Shown: positions 26,298 through 34,841 of the stretch, piece after piece
Layout: each line of letters starts with the position of its first letter
Numbering within the stretch: position 1 is the stretch's first letter
Assembly (NCBI RefSeq): GCF_937468385.1
Contig: NZ_CALBWS010000001.1
Coordinates: 62,001 to 126,000 of the forward strand
DNA: 64,000 nt
Reading direction: 5' to 3'
From: Neobacillus rhizosphaerae
GTDB lineage: Bacteria; Bacillota; Bacilli; Bacillales; Cytobacillaceae
Made by a program: the position numbers and the translations under genes
The notes under the pieces: generated by a model
Seen by the model: only the letters and a program-made list of their open reading frames with translations
What the model was told of the DNA's origin: nothing
Database searches by the model: none

Positions 26298-26564
26298 TTA
26301 ATTTGGATCCTTGTATTTTAACGCCCGCTCACTGTCTCCATAGCCTTTTGTGGTTGGGTCCTGTACAATTCCGAGCATGGACAACAAAATCAATACAGCA
26401 TTAACGAATGTTAGTATAGAATTTTGGATTGCATCCGTAATCTGGAAATTAACTAAACCCAATGAATGTAAACCTGCCAACCCCATTTGGGCAACAAGTA
26501 AGAGTTGTGAAATAAACGCGATAACCCAATTTCGGTTTTTGAAACGAATCTTCCAGTTAATCAT
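26298..26564 (-). CDS. phi-LC3 family holin-like small membrane protein
   Basis: 88 residues. MINWKIRFKNRNWVIAFISQ begins the protein exactly as in phi-LC3-type phage holins. Two membrane helices follow (ending LLLVAQMGLAGL, and SILTFVNAVLILLSMLGI), then a conserved DPTTKGYGDSERAL tail. Holins release endolysins. No phage genes or endolysin are nearby, so this is an orphan, perhaps domesticated. AUG at 26564 with GGGGATGAGG upstream. Confidence 0.85.
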   Translation of the reverse strand: MINWKIRFKNRNWVIAFISQLLLVAQMGLAGLHSLGLVNFQITDAIQNSILTFVNAVLILLSMLGIVQDPTTKGYGDSERALKYKDPN

Positions 26565-26662
26565 TTCCTCATCCCCTTCTCATATGTTAAATGATCTCTC
26601 TATTAATATATGTTTGAACGAGAAATGGTTGTCCACGACTATCACTGGTTTCTATTTAATTA

Positions 26663-28012
26663 TTATACTTCTCTTCGCATCGCTTTAAGCACATCCACTT
26701 TCGTTGCTCGTTGTGCTGGGCGGAATCCTGATATGATTGTCACTCCAAAACAAATCACAATACAAATAAGCGGTAAAATGAGTGGAATGTCACTAAATAT
26801 TAAGTCAATTTGTGTTTCCTTGCCAAATGCCTGTTTAATGATCAATGGAATTGCAAAATTAACCGTATAACTAATCCCATATGAAACTACTGTTCCAATT
26901 AGAGCACCAATCAATCCTATATAACTGCTTTCAAGCAAAAATATTCTCTTTATGGTTTTCGGATTCGCACCGATCGCTTTCATGATGCCAATATCTGGGG
27001 CACGTTCTGTTACCGCCATCGTCATTGTATTATAAATTCCAATCGAGGCAATAAGGATCGCGATTGTCCCAATAAAAATGAGTCCCGCCTTCGCAATCAT
27101 AAACACCATATTGACTTCCTTCAATTCATTCACAACAGAATAGGTGCCGTATTTCTTTTCCGTTAATTTGTCAGAAATACTTTGGACCGCTTCCATATTT
27201 TTCGCATAAATCTTTACTTCATCATAGGAATTATCCTGTGCTTTAAATTCCGCGGGAACTTCACTATTTTCATCTAGCAGCAACCCTTTTGGCGTCCCGG
27301 TAAAATTCTCAATTTCCGTTAACATCTCATCAGCAATAAAGACAGTTCTATCCTCTGCCCACTCCCTTGTTGGCTTTTTAGTAATCCCGACAACCGTTAA
27401 TGGAATCGTTTTTTCCACTTGTTTCCCATCTTTGTTTTGTCTAACCGTTAATTCAAGTTTCTGACCAATTAGTTTGCCAGAGTAGCGGTACTCTGCCTTT
27501 ATTTGCCCCTTTTTATCATATATATCGCCTGGAGCATCCTTAGAAGCGAGATTTAGCGAAAAATTGTAACCAACCACTATTTCATCCTTCCCTTTCGGAA
27601 GTCTGCCCTCTGACAATTCAAACCCTGCTTTGACTTCTGATGCGAAGTTCGTGACATAAGTTTGCGCTGATTCTTGGTAATTCCCAATTATATAGGTGCT
27701 TTCCTGCTGCAACATTTTCCGTCTAGTTACTGCTTTAACATCCTTAACTTTCTCAAACAGTTGAATATCCGTTTCGTTTAAAGGTCGAAAACCATCTTGG
27801 TCATTAAGTTCTTTCCCGTGAACATCAATTTGCGTGATAACCCGTTGTTCGGTTATTTCCTTGACAACCGATTTCTGTAAGCCAAAGCCAACTGAGGCAA
27901 GAACGATTAAGAAAGCACAGCCCATAGCAGTTGCCAGGATTGTCATAAAGACGCGTGTTTTATTTTTCTTCATATTTTGGCGCACAAAGCGGAATTGATC
28001 TTTTAATTGCAT
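26663..28012 (-). CDS. MacB/FtsX-type ABC transporter permease
   Basis: 449 residues. N-terminal membrane helix, a large extracytoplasmic MacB-like domain, then three C-terminal helices of the FtsX fold; GIYNTMTMAVTERAPDIGIM is the conserved loop after helix 2. With the overlapping ATPase (10 bp) it forms a mechanotransmission-type exporter, of the sort used for peptides or lipoproteins. The cargo is unknown; no membrane-fusion protein gene is adjacent. Confidence 0.92.
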   Translation of the reverse strand: MQLKDQFRFVRQNMKKNKTRVFMTILATAMGCAFLIVLASVGFGLQKSVVKEITEQRVITQIDVHGKELNDQDGFRPLNETDIQLFEKVKDVKAVTRRKMLQQESTYIIGNYQESAQTYVTNFASEVKAGFELSEGRLPKGKDEIVVGYNFSLNLASKDAPGDIYDKKGQIKAEYRYSGKLIGQKLELTVRQNKDGKQVEKTIPLTVVGITKKPTREWAEDRTVFIADEMLTEIENFTGTPKGLLLDENSEVPAEFKAQDNSYDEVKIYAKNMEAVQSISDKLTEKKYGTYSVVNELKEVNMVFMIAKAGLIFIGTIAILIASIGIYNTMTMAVTERAPDIGIMKAIGANPKTIKRIFLLESSYIGLIGALIGTVVSYGISYTVNFAIPLIIKQAFGKETQIDLIFSDIPLILPLICIVICFGVTIISGFRPAQRATKVDVLKAMRREV

Positions 28013-28701
28013 AAACTCGCCACCTCCTCAACAATAAGGCCGTCCCTTAATTCAATTGTGCGATGACCAATCTCTGCCACTTTATCATCATGAGTAATAA
28101 TCAAAAATGTGATTCCCAAATCCCGATTTAATTCCTTGATGAATTTCAGCAGCTCTGCTTCTGTTTCACTATCAAGACTGCCTGTAGGTTCATCCGCAAG
28201 GATAATCGGCGGATTGACAATCAAGGCACGAGCGATACTGACACGCTGCTGCTGACCGCCAGAGAGTTCCCCTGGATAATGGTCTTGGTATTCCAGTAAG
28301 CCCACCTTCTTCAGCATTTCCTCAGTTTTCTTTTTCCGTTCTCGGTCATTTATACCTTTTAATATTAACGGGAGCTCCACATTTTGAAAGGCAGTCATAC
28401 TTGGAATCAATTGAAAGCTTTGAAAAATGAATCCAAGGTTTTTAATGCGGAAATCAGCAAATTTCGTTTCATTCAGGTCAGAAACCTTTTCTTCTTTTAC
28501 CCAGATTTCCCCCTCTTTAGGATGAATAAAGCCACTGACTAAATTTAATAGTGTCGATTTACCCGATCCGCTTCTTCCAACAATCGTTACAATTTCCCCT
28601 TGTCCAACCGTTAAATTGATATCCCTAAGTACTGGAATAATCGTCTGTCTGCCTTTTTTTCCAATCACAAAATCATGACTTAATTTTTTTATCGTAATCA
28701 T
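28003..28701 (-). CDS. ABC transporter ATPase, LolD/MacB type
   Basis: 232 residues. Walker A GRSGSGKST, Q-loop FIFQSFQLIP, signature LSGGQQQR, Walker B IILADEPTG, switch His in LIITHD. First gene of the two-gene exporter operon. ATG at 28701 behind GGAGGAAATT. Confidence 0.95.
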   Translation of the reverse strand: MITIKKLSHDFVIGKKGRQTIIPVLRDINLTVGQGEIVTIVGRSGSGKSTLLNLVSGFIHPKEGEIWVKEEKVSDLNETKFADFRIKNLGFIFQSFQLIPSMTAFQNVELPLILKGINDRERKKKTEEMLKKVGLLEYQDHYPGELSGGQQQRVSIARALIVNPPIILADEPTGSLDSETEAELLKFIKELNRDLGITFLIITHDDKVAEIGHRTIELRDGLIVEEVASLCN

Positions 28702-28937
28702 AATTTCCTCCTACTTCCACTTACTTCACCCTAATAGACGAAGCTTGTTTCAGTAACCCCTACATTTTTCTAAAAATTTATTCGCCATTTTCTTCAACAA
28801 ATTGTTAAACGGTATCAGTAGTAAAAATAATAGGGCAGGGGATAATAATAGAAAAAAAACCTTTTGTTGGTCTTTTTCGATAAGAAAACTTATAATAAAT
28901 GAATTGAATAATCCTTTATTGAAAGTAAGGAGATATA

Positions 28938-31040
28938 ATGGACAAGCTACATCAGTTTTGGGAAATAATCGTCCGTTTTTGGAAAAAGAAACACCTCACA
29001 CAAATATTTCTATTAATCATCCTAGTAGTTGTGCTGGCGGTGATCCTTTATTTTGCCTGGCTCGCATCACGAGCAAATGTTCAATCGTTGCAGGAGGGTT
29101 TAAGCCAGCCAACCGTTATTTATGACAAGAATGGGAAAGTTGCCAGCAATGTTGCGACCAATCGGACGAAGGGCGTGAAAATCGCTGAATTGCCGAAGTA
29201 TGTACCAAATGCTGTGGTGGCAATTGAAGATGAACGCTTTTATGAGCATGGCGGCTTTGATGTAAAAGGGATTGCTCGGGCCTTTTTCGGTAATATATTT
29301 TCGGGAAGGATTACGGGAGGCGGCAGTACGTTAACACAGCAACTTACGAAAAATGCTCTTCTCTCCCCGGAACGTACTTATAAGCGAAAAGCCGAAGAAT
29401 TATTTTTAGCGGTTAAAATCGAGAAGGTTTATTCAAAAGATGAGATTCTGCAAATGTATCTTAATCAAGTTTATTTCGGAAGCGGGTCCTGGGGAATCGG
29501 CAATGCCTCCAAAAAATACTTTAACAAAGATATTAAGGATGTTACTGTGAGTGAAGCAGCGATGCTGGCAGGACTTCTACACGCGCCGAATTATCTTGAT
29601 CCTTATAATAATTATGACTTGGCAGTGAAACGCCGCAATGTCGTCTTAGGAAAGATGAAGGAACTCGGGTTTATTTCTGCCACAGAGTACAACACGGCGA
29701 AGAAAGAAACAATTCGCCTTGATGATGGCGGCGGCAGTTACGTTGAACGGAAATATCCCTATTATGTTGATGCCGTGTTAAATGAGGCAATAAATAAATA
29801 TGGATTAACTCAGGATGAGATTTTAACAAGAGGATACCGGATTTATACAGAATTGGATTCCAACCTTCAAGATGGCCTAGAAAAGGTTTATCGGAATAGC
29901 TACTTGTTCCCACAAGGAAAAGGAAATACATTAGTCCAAAGCGGCTCTGTGTTAATGGATCCTGCTTCCGGCGGTGTCCGTGCCCTTGTAGGCGGCCGCG
30001 GTGAGCATGTTTTCCGTGGCTTTAACCGGGCCACGCAATTACAGGCCCAACCAGGGTCAACGATAAAACCACTGGTTGTATATACACCGGCTCTTGAAAA
30101 TGGTTACAAATATTCATCAGAGCTTGTCGATGAACCAACAACGTTCGGAAATTACAAACCAGAAAATTTTTCAAAAACGTACCAGGGTAAGGTACCGATG
30201 TATAAGGCGCTGGAGGACTCATTAAATATTCCTGCTGTCTGGCTGCTAAATGAGGTTGGCTTAAACAAGGGTCTGGATTCATTAAATCGTTTTGGCATTC
30301 CAGTTGAAAAAACAGACAAAAACTTAGCCATTGCTCTTGGCGGGATGAGTAAGGGAGTTTCGCCACTGCAAATGGCCAATGCTTTTTCCGTTTTCCCAAA
30401 TGGCGGGACACGACAGGATAGCCATCTGATTACAAAAATTGTCGGACCGACTGGGAACATTATTTCCGAACGAAAAGCAAAAACGACAAAGGTAACTTCG
30501 AAAAAAGTAACGGGCGAAATGACCTCAATGCTGCTTAACGTCGTTGAAACAGGCACAGGTAAACGCGCCCATATTCCAGGGATACAAATTGCCGGAAAAA
30601 CAGGGTCGACCCAGCTGCCATTTAACAAGGTAAATGGGACTAAGGATCAATGGATGGTCGGATACACGCCCAACCTTGTGGGAGCCGTTTGGATTGGTTA
30701 TGATCAAACGGACCAAGAGCACTACCTGCCCAGCTCAAGCTCGGCCAATGTGGTACCGATTTTCAAAGAAATGATGAAGGAGTCAATACAGTACCTTCCA
30801 AAAGAAAACTTTGAAACTGCATCGATTAATGCTCAGTTATCTGGCGATGTAAAGCCGGAGAAAAGCATTCAGGAGCAGGCAAAGGAAATAAGTAAAGAAT
30901 TAAATAAAAATGCCCAAAAGCTTGGTTCGACGATAAAAGAAAAAGCCCCAGGGTGGAAAAAGGGCTTGGATAAGGCGTTATATACGGTCGGCAAAACGGT
31001 CGATTCATTGGTTGAAAAAGTTAAAAGTCTTAAAGAATAG
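28938..31040 (+). CDS. Class A penicillin-binding protein (PbpF/PBP2c-like)
   Basis: 700 residues, bifunctional peptidoglycan glycosyltransferase/transpeptidase. One N-terminal membrane helix (IFLLIILVVVLAVILYFAW), a glycosyltransferase domain with AIEDERFYEHGG (catalytic Glu near 98) and GGGSTLTQQLTKN, then a transpeptidase domain. That domain has Ser near 374 in QPGSTIKPL, SLN in EDSLNIPAVW, and KTGST near 553. A basic, helical C-terminal tail of about 70 residues follows. Overall it reads close to B. subtilis PbpF. Preceded by AAGGAGATATA, followed by its own terminator. Confidence 0.93.
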   Translation: MDKLHQFWEIIVRFWKKKHLTQIFLLIILVVVLAVILYFAWLASRANVQSLQEGLSQPTVIYDKNGKVASNVATNRTKGVKIAELPKYVPNAVVAIEDERFYEHGGFDVKGIARAFFGNIFSGRITGGGSTLTQQLTKNALLSPERTYKRKAEELFLAVKIEKVYSKDEILQMYLNQVYFGSGSWGIGNASKKYFNKDIKDVTVSEAAMLAGLLHAPNYLDPYNNYDLAVKRRNVVLGKMKELGFISATEYNTAKKETIRLDDGGGSYVERKYPYYVDAVLNEAINKYGLTQDEILTRGYRIYTELDSNLQDGLEKVYRNSYLFPQGKGNTLVQSGSVLMDPASGGVRALVGGRGEHVFRGFNRATQLQAQPGSTIKPLVVYTPALENGYKYSSELVDEPTTFGNYKPENFSKTYQGKVPMYKALEDSLNIPAVWLLNEVGLNKGLDSLNRFGIPVEKTDKNLAIALGGMSKGVSPLQMANAFSVFPNGGTRQDSHLITKIVGPTGNIISERKAKTTKVTSKKVTGEMTSMLLNVVETGTGKRAHIPGIQIAGKTGSTQLPFNKVNGTKDQWMVGYTPNLVGAVWIGYDQTDQEHYLPSSSSANVVPIFKEMMKESIQYLPKENFETASINAQLSGDVKPEKSIQEQAKEISKELNKNAQKLGSTIKEKAPGWKKGLDKALYTVGKTVDSLVEKVKSLKE

Positions 31041-31068
31041 CACGCACTAGTTGCGAGCTATTCTTTTT
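31032..31068 (+). terminator. Terminator of the penicillin-binding protein gene
   Basis: AAAGAATAGC and GCTATTCTTT arms with an inner CGC/GCG pair and a T run. The stem includes the stop codon. Confidence 0.88.
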
Positions 31069-31071
31069 GTA

Positions 31072-31255
31072 TGGAAAAGGGGCGGAGCGCCGCAAAAATG
31101 TATCACTTTAGCTAGTTAAAGTGAAATACCCATTTCACTAGACGAAAGATGTGAAGTCTAGCTCTGCTCTCACCGCCTTTATTAGGTGACTACGGCTTAT
31201 TCTCTAAATTTATTTCCATCGTAGGGTTGGGAGTTGAGGCTCATGATAGTTTTTT
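31072..31255 (+). repeat. 184-bp structured repeat, copy 2 (inverted)
   Basis: Reverse complement of copy 1 with 6 substitutions and no gaps. On this strand the change in one hairpin leaves CACTTTAG/TTAAAGTG, a G-T wobble. It starts 4 bp after the PBP terminator. Together with copy 1 it brackets a 4.8-kb block (holin, ABC exporter, PBP). Confidence 0.92.
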
Positions 31256-31281
31256 GTAAGCTTCCAATCTAGACTTTTTAC

Positions 31282-32004
31282 TTATTTACCTCTTTTTATT
31301 TGCACGGAATGAAAAAAATCCCCTGCCATCTTCATTAATTTATCTTCTTGATCAGGGTAATAAATGACAATAAAGCATGTAGCTGGACCCGATGATTTTA
31401 AAACATCTACATTTGACATGACCATTTCCTTTGAAAACTCTTTATTAGAAAATATCTGATTTAGCTCAAATAAGATTCCTTTAGAGCCAACAGGCCAAAT
31501 CATTACATTATCACCTAAACTTATCTCCTGAAAAATAGAAAGAGGGACAACATGTTCATTTTGATCAATCACTTCGTTTCCAACAAGAGGCATCCCTACT
31601 ACTGCTATTTTCATTTGTTCAGAGTAAATCATCTCTGTAGCTTGTACAAAAGACTTTTTCCCGATAACAACCAAGCCCACCGCAGATTGTAATAGGGAAA
31701 AATTACTTTCCGTACTGCCCGTGATAACCACATTTTTTAAATCTAGTTCGAACAACCCTTTTTGTACTCCCCTAACAAGCTCATCCCATGGTTCATTTCC
31801 GCAAAAATTATGGAGCACGACAGAAAGGGGCTGTCCACCAGCCGCGATACATTCCATGACCGCCACTCTAAAGGAATAATAAGCAACCGTTTCGTATGGT
31901 ACATGAACTGAATCCTGACCTTTCATCCCAATGGCTCCGCTATTATCACAAGCGATAATAAGCGAGTCCTCACCTTTAAAGGGGATGGTTATAATATCCC
32001 TCAT
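31282..32004 (-). CDS. cblS: Alpha-ribazole kinase CblS (AIR-synthase-like)
   Basis: 240 residues with the N-terminal AIRS/PurM-like pattern (ACDNSGAIGMKGQDSV, FRVAVMECIAAGGQPL). In Listeria and Geobacillus the cblT-cblS pair imports and phosphorylates alpha-ribazole, replacing CobT for the lower ligand. The start overlaps the cblT stop by 4 bp (ATGA). Last gene of the cobalamin operon. The assignment rests on fold plus context; without context it would be only an AIRS-family ATP-binding protein. Confidence 0.75.
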   Translation of the reverse strand: MRDIITIPFKGEDSLIIACDNSGAIGMKGQDSVHVPYETVAYYSFRVAVMECIAAGGQPLSVVLHNFCGNEPWDELVRGVQKGLFELDLKNVVITGSTESNFSLLQSAVGLVVIGKKSFVQATEMIYSEQMKIAVVGMPLVGNEVIDQNEHVVPLSIFQEISLGDNVMIWPVGSKGILFELNQIFSNKEFSKEMVMSNVDVLKSSGPATCFIVIYYPDQEDKLMKMAGDFFHSVQIKRGK

Positions 32005-32507
32005 TGTTTTGTCTCTCTTTTAAATAAACCATGTGAGACCAGTGAAGTTAGTCGTGGTATAGATACCATAGCGATACCTGTATTTACGATCGAACCGATT
32101 AACAGTGAAGGGACAATGGCCAAATAAAAACCTTTATTCATTAAAAAAATAAATGGTATTGGGGCCACAAAAGAATTCCCTAGAATAAAAAGCGAACTAG
32201 CTATAACTTTCTTGTTATTTTTATACAGAATTCCAAAAATCCAAACGAGGGCAGCCATTTCTACAGCAATAAGAAAGTGCATGGGTCCTAATGGGAAACC
32301 GCCTAGCATCGCCGAAATTAGATGTCCAAATGCGCCCACAATCGCTCCAGCAACTCCACCAAATAAGGCCGCTGCCAATAAAGCTGGTAATACATCCAAT
32401 GCTACACTGTCAACAATAGCTGGTATCTTAATCATCGCTCCAACAGCAGACAATGCGGTTAACATCGCCAGCCAACTTACCATTTTTCCCCTCATCCTAC
32501 TTTTCAT
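32001..32507 (-). CDS. cblT: Alpha-ribazole transporter CblT (ECF S-component-like)
   Basis: About 168 residues, 5-6 membrane helices, with the S-component-like stretch AALFGGVAGAIVGAFGHLIS and LGPMHFLIAVEMAALVW. It should take up alpha-ribazole. The start is uncertain: ATG 32507 overlaps the adenosyltransferase end by 11 bp, and internal ATGs (MRGKMVSW) are also possible. Immediately upstream of cblS. Confidence 0.75.
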   Translation of the reverse strand: MKSRMRGKMVSWLAMLTALSAVGAMIKIPAIVDSVALDVLPALLAAALFGGVAGAIVGAFGHLISAMLGGFPLGPMHFLIAVEMAALVWIFGILYKNNKKVIASSLFILGNSFVAPIPFIFLMNKGFYLAIVPSLLIGSIVNTGIAMVSIPRLTSLVSHGLFKRETKQ

Positions 32508-33081
32508 CCTTACGCTTCCCATCCCTAAATACTTTCGCACTGCGCACATATTCTACGTCACTGACATTTAGTCGATAGTTTATAATCCTAGCTAACGCAA
32601 AGAAATAATCAGATAGACGGTTTAGGTACATTAATGCTAATTCAGGAGTTTTCGGGTCAGTCTTCAAAAGCTTCACCACTAATCTTTCCGCTCTTCTCGT
32701 AACTGTTCTAGCAATATGAATAGTTGCTGATGGCTTTGTTCCTCCAGGTAAAATAAATCGTTCTAGCTCTGGTGCCTCTTCAATATATTCATCTATTTTT
32801 TGTTCCAGGTAATCAATCGATTCTTGATGAAGCTTTAATTCCCGTTTTTCAGACACATTGGCAAGATCGCCTCCACAATCGAATAATTCATGTTGGATTT
32901 TTTCAAGATCATCTAATATATCCTTAAATATTTCCAGCTCAAGCTCCGTTATCGCTTGACCAACAAAGCAATTCACTTCATCGACTGTTCCATACGCTTC
33001 TACTCTCGTGTCATCTTTGTCTACCCTTCCACCAATAATACTTGTTTTTCCTTTGTCACCAGTTCTAGTGTAAATTCTCAT
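32497..33081 (-). CDS. pduO: Cob(I)alamin adenosyltransferase, PduO type
   Basis: 194 residues. N-terminal ATP-binding motif YTRTGDKGKTSIIGG, conserved EAYGTVDEVN, FILPGGTKPSATIHIARTVT and RRAER; all are hallmarks of the trimeric PduO/MMAB family. It attaches the adenosyl ligand to reduced corrinoid. Inside the cobalamin operon. Also called YvqK in B. subtilis. Confidence 0.94.
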   Translation of the reverse strand: MRIYTRTGDKGKTSIIGGRVDKDDTRVEAYGTVDEVNCFVGQAITELELEIFKDILDDLEKIQHELFDCGGDLANVSEKRELKLHQESIDYLEQKIDEYIEEAPELERFILPGGTKPSATIHIARTVTRRAERLVVKLLKTDPKTPELALMYLNRLSDYFFALARIINYRLNVSDVEYVRSAKVFRDGKRKDEK

Positions 33082-33094
33082 TGCTATTATCCCC

Positions 33095-33529
33095 TTATTT
33101 AATATTTTGGTTTAATCCATACCAAATGACATCGACTTTATCTGATTTTGCTGCCATATCTTGATATGCCCAGCCTGTTACATCCCGCCATACTCTATTT
33201 TCTACTTCCAATGGAACAATTCCTTTTGTAATATCGGTCCCTATAACAACCAATTTGCGATTAACCCCAGCTTTCTCCCAAATAAGCCAATTTTCTTTAC
33301 ACCTGTTCCAGATTTCACGAGAATGGTTGACATCATAGTTCTTCGTTAAATCTTTCAACCATAATTCTACACCCTCTAAGATGATTACTGGTTCTTCAAT
33401 ATCCATTAAATTTGTCGGAAGTGGATCGTGATTATATGCTGATAGCCAATTATCTTGCTTACTAACTTGATAAGTCTTTTTTACCCATGCTCTTTTACCG
33501 TTAAAGGCACCTCCAATAATAAAGTGCAT
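33095..33529 (-). CDS. Shortened, divergent CobU-like protein
   Basis: 144 residues. Starts MHFIIGGAFNGKRAW, a P-loop-like segment, and ends RVWRDVTGWAYQDMAAKSDK then VDVIWYGL, matching the C-terminal end of CobU. It lacks the strong GGxRSGKS loop and is shorter than the real cobU at 36340-36912 in this operon. Possibly a guanylyltransferase-only or regulatory paralogue. Its start lies 49 bp inside the phosphatase gene, behind GGAGG. Confidence 0.7.
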   Translation of the reverse strand: MHFIIGGAFNGKRAWVKKTYQVSKQDNWLSAYNHDPLPTNLMDIEEPVIILEGVELWLKDLTKNYDVNHSREIWNRCKENWLIWEKAGVNRKLVVIGTDITKGIVPLEVENRVWRDVTGWAYQDMAAKSDKVDVIWYGLNQNIK

Positions 33530-34092
33530 CGTTCACCCCTCCTTAACACGGATCGATCAAAAATAAGTTCGAACCCATGATTATGCCGTATCTGCCAGCT
33601 CCAAAACTCTTTCTGTTCAGGTGCAAATTTAGATAAAAGATATCTGATTACTCCACCATGGGAAATAACCGCACAACTCTGCAAGTTTTGAGAAAAAACA
33701 TCATAGGTAATCCTATCCCAACCAACTTGAACTCGCTTGCTGAACTGATGAAAAGATTCTCCAGCTGGGGGACTATTATCAACAGGATCTGACAGCCACT
33801 GACGATAGCGACGATTTTCTCTTAGGTCGTCGTAAGTTTTCCCTTCCCATTTGCCAAAATTCATTTCTCTTAATTCTTCTAATAGAACCAGCTTAGCTTT
33901 AGGAAATAATATATCCGATGTACGAATACATCTTTGCAAATCACTAGAAAAATAGCGCTCATATCTTTTTGTTGTCGACATTTCTTTTGATTCAGCACAA
34001 AGGGGAGAATCATTCCAGCCTAAATAAGCTTTTCGTTTATTTTCTTCTGTTACCCCATGACGAAATAATGCAATAACCACACGGTCATCCAC
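33481..34092 (-). CDS. cobC: Histidine phosphatase, alpha-ribazole phosphatase-like
   Basis: 203 residues of the phosphoglycerate-mutase-like family: catalytic LFRHGVTEENKRKAYLGW, REMNFGKWEGKTYDDL and VISHGGVIRYLL. In this operon the natural role is CobC, dephosphorylating alpha-ribazole phosphate or cobalamin phosphate. Probable GTG start at 34092, with a weak ribosome site, 43 bp inside cobS; coupled translation is likely. Confidence 0.82.
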   Translation of the reverse strand: MDDRVVIALFRHGVTEENKRKAYLGWNDSPLCAESKEMSTTKRYERYFSSDLQRCIRTSDILFPKAKLVLLEELREMNFGKWEGKTYDDLRENRRYRQWLSDPVDNSPPAGESFHQFSKRVQVGWDRITYDVFSQNLQSCAVISHGGVIRYLLSKFAPEQKEFWSWQIRHNHGFELIFDRSVLRRGERCTLLLEVPLTVKEHG

Positions 34093-34841
34093 AATATTAA
34101 CTCAGTCCCTTCTACAGAAGCTCCTAATACATCTCCCGTAATCCCGCCAAACCATTTCACTGCTTTCCGACGGCAAAAGTATAAACAACAGGTAGCAACT
34201 AAAATCAATAATCCTACAAGTAAAAATTCTTTATTCAATAAGATAACTAGAAATAGAAAACCTAAAAGGTACACGGGATAGATCCAAAGTACTTGCGGTT
34301 TTGCCGCACTTTGAAATAACGAACCCAAGCCCTCATTTTTGGCCGACTTAACCGTTAACAACAGTACACCCATTACACTCTTACTCAAAAAAGGAATCCC
34401 CGCAATAAAGATATATGTTACGTATTCGACATTCAGCGTACTCTCATAGATAAAAAGAAACCTACAGCTTAATAAAACAATGATGGATAAAACGCCAAAT
34501 GCACCAGTTCGAGGATCCTTCATTATTTCAAGTCTTTTCTCTTGATCTTGATAGGCAAAATAAGCATCACTCGCATCCATCCAACCATCTAGATGGATTC
34601 CTCCTGTAAGGAATATCGTTGCCAGCCAAAGCAAGAAGGCAGATGCTAGATGAGAAAAAGGTGTTAGTTCTTGAAACACATAAAATAGAGATAAATAGAT
34701 GACCCCTTGTAATAATCCTAATAGAGGAAAAGCTTGCACTGCCTTTCTTAGATGTTGCTTATCCATCGGTAATTCAAGGGAAATAGGTATTGCTGTGAAA
34801 AATTGAAGGTTTATCAAGAATCCTTTTATGAATCTTCTCAT
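34050..34841 (-). CDS. cobS: Adenosylcobinamide-GDP ribazoletransferase CobS
   Basis: About 263 residues, polytopic membrane enzyme joining adenosylcobinamide-GDP with alpha-ribazole (phosphate). Typical FFTAIPI near the start, the conserved GGIHLDGWMDASDAYFAY segment and KDPRTGAFG. The ATG at 34841 overlaps the cobQ stop by 4 bp (ATGA), with GGAG 6 bases upstream; longer in-frame starts run back into cobQ. Confidence 0.93.
   Translation of the reverse strand: MRRFIKGFLINLQFFTAIPISLELPMDKQHLRKAVQAFPLLGLLQGVIYLSLFYVFQELTPFSHLASAFLLWLATIFLTGGIHLDGWMDASDAYFAYQDQEKRLEIMKDPRTGAFGVLSIIVLLSCRFLFIYESTLNVEYVTYIFIAGIPFLSKSVMGVLLLTVKSAKNEGLGSLFQSAAKPQVLWIYPVYLLGFLFLVILLNKEFLLVGLLILVATCCLYFCRRKAVKWFGGITGDVLGASVEGTELILWMTVWLLHYFVMG

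Noticed and set aside
26298..26564. Prophage signalled by a holin
   Set aside because: No other phage gene, integrase or attachment site in the neighbourhood; listed as an orphan instead.
28802..29125. 107-codon frame overlapping the start of the PBP gene
   Set aside because: Overlaps the true ribosome site and first helix in another frame, and lacks a Shine-Dalgarno sequence.
30022..30628. Leftward frames inside the penicillin-binding protein gene
   Set aside because: Shadows of the conserved transpeptidase domain; no start signals.
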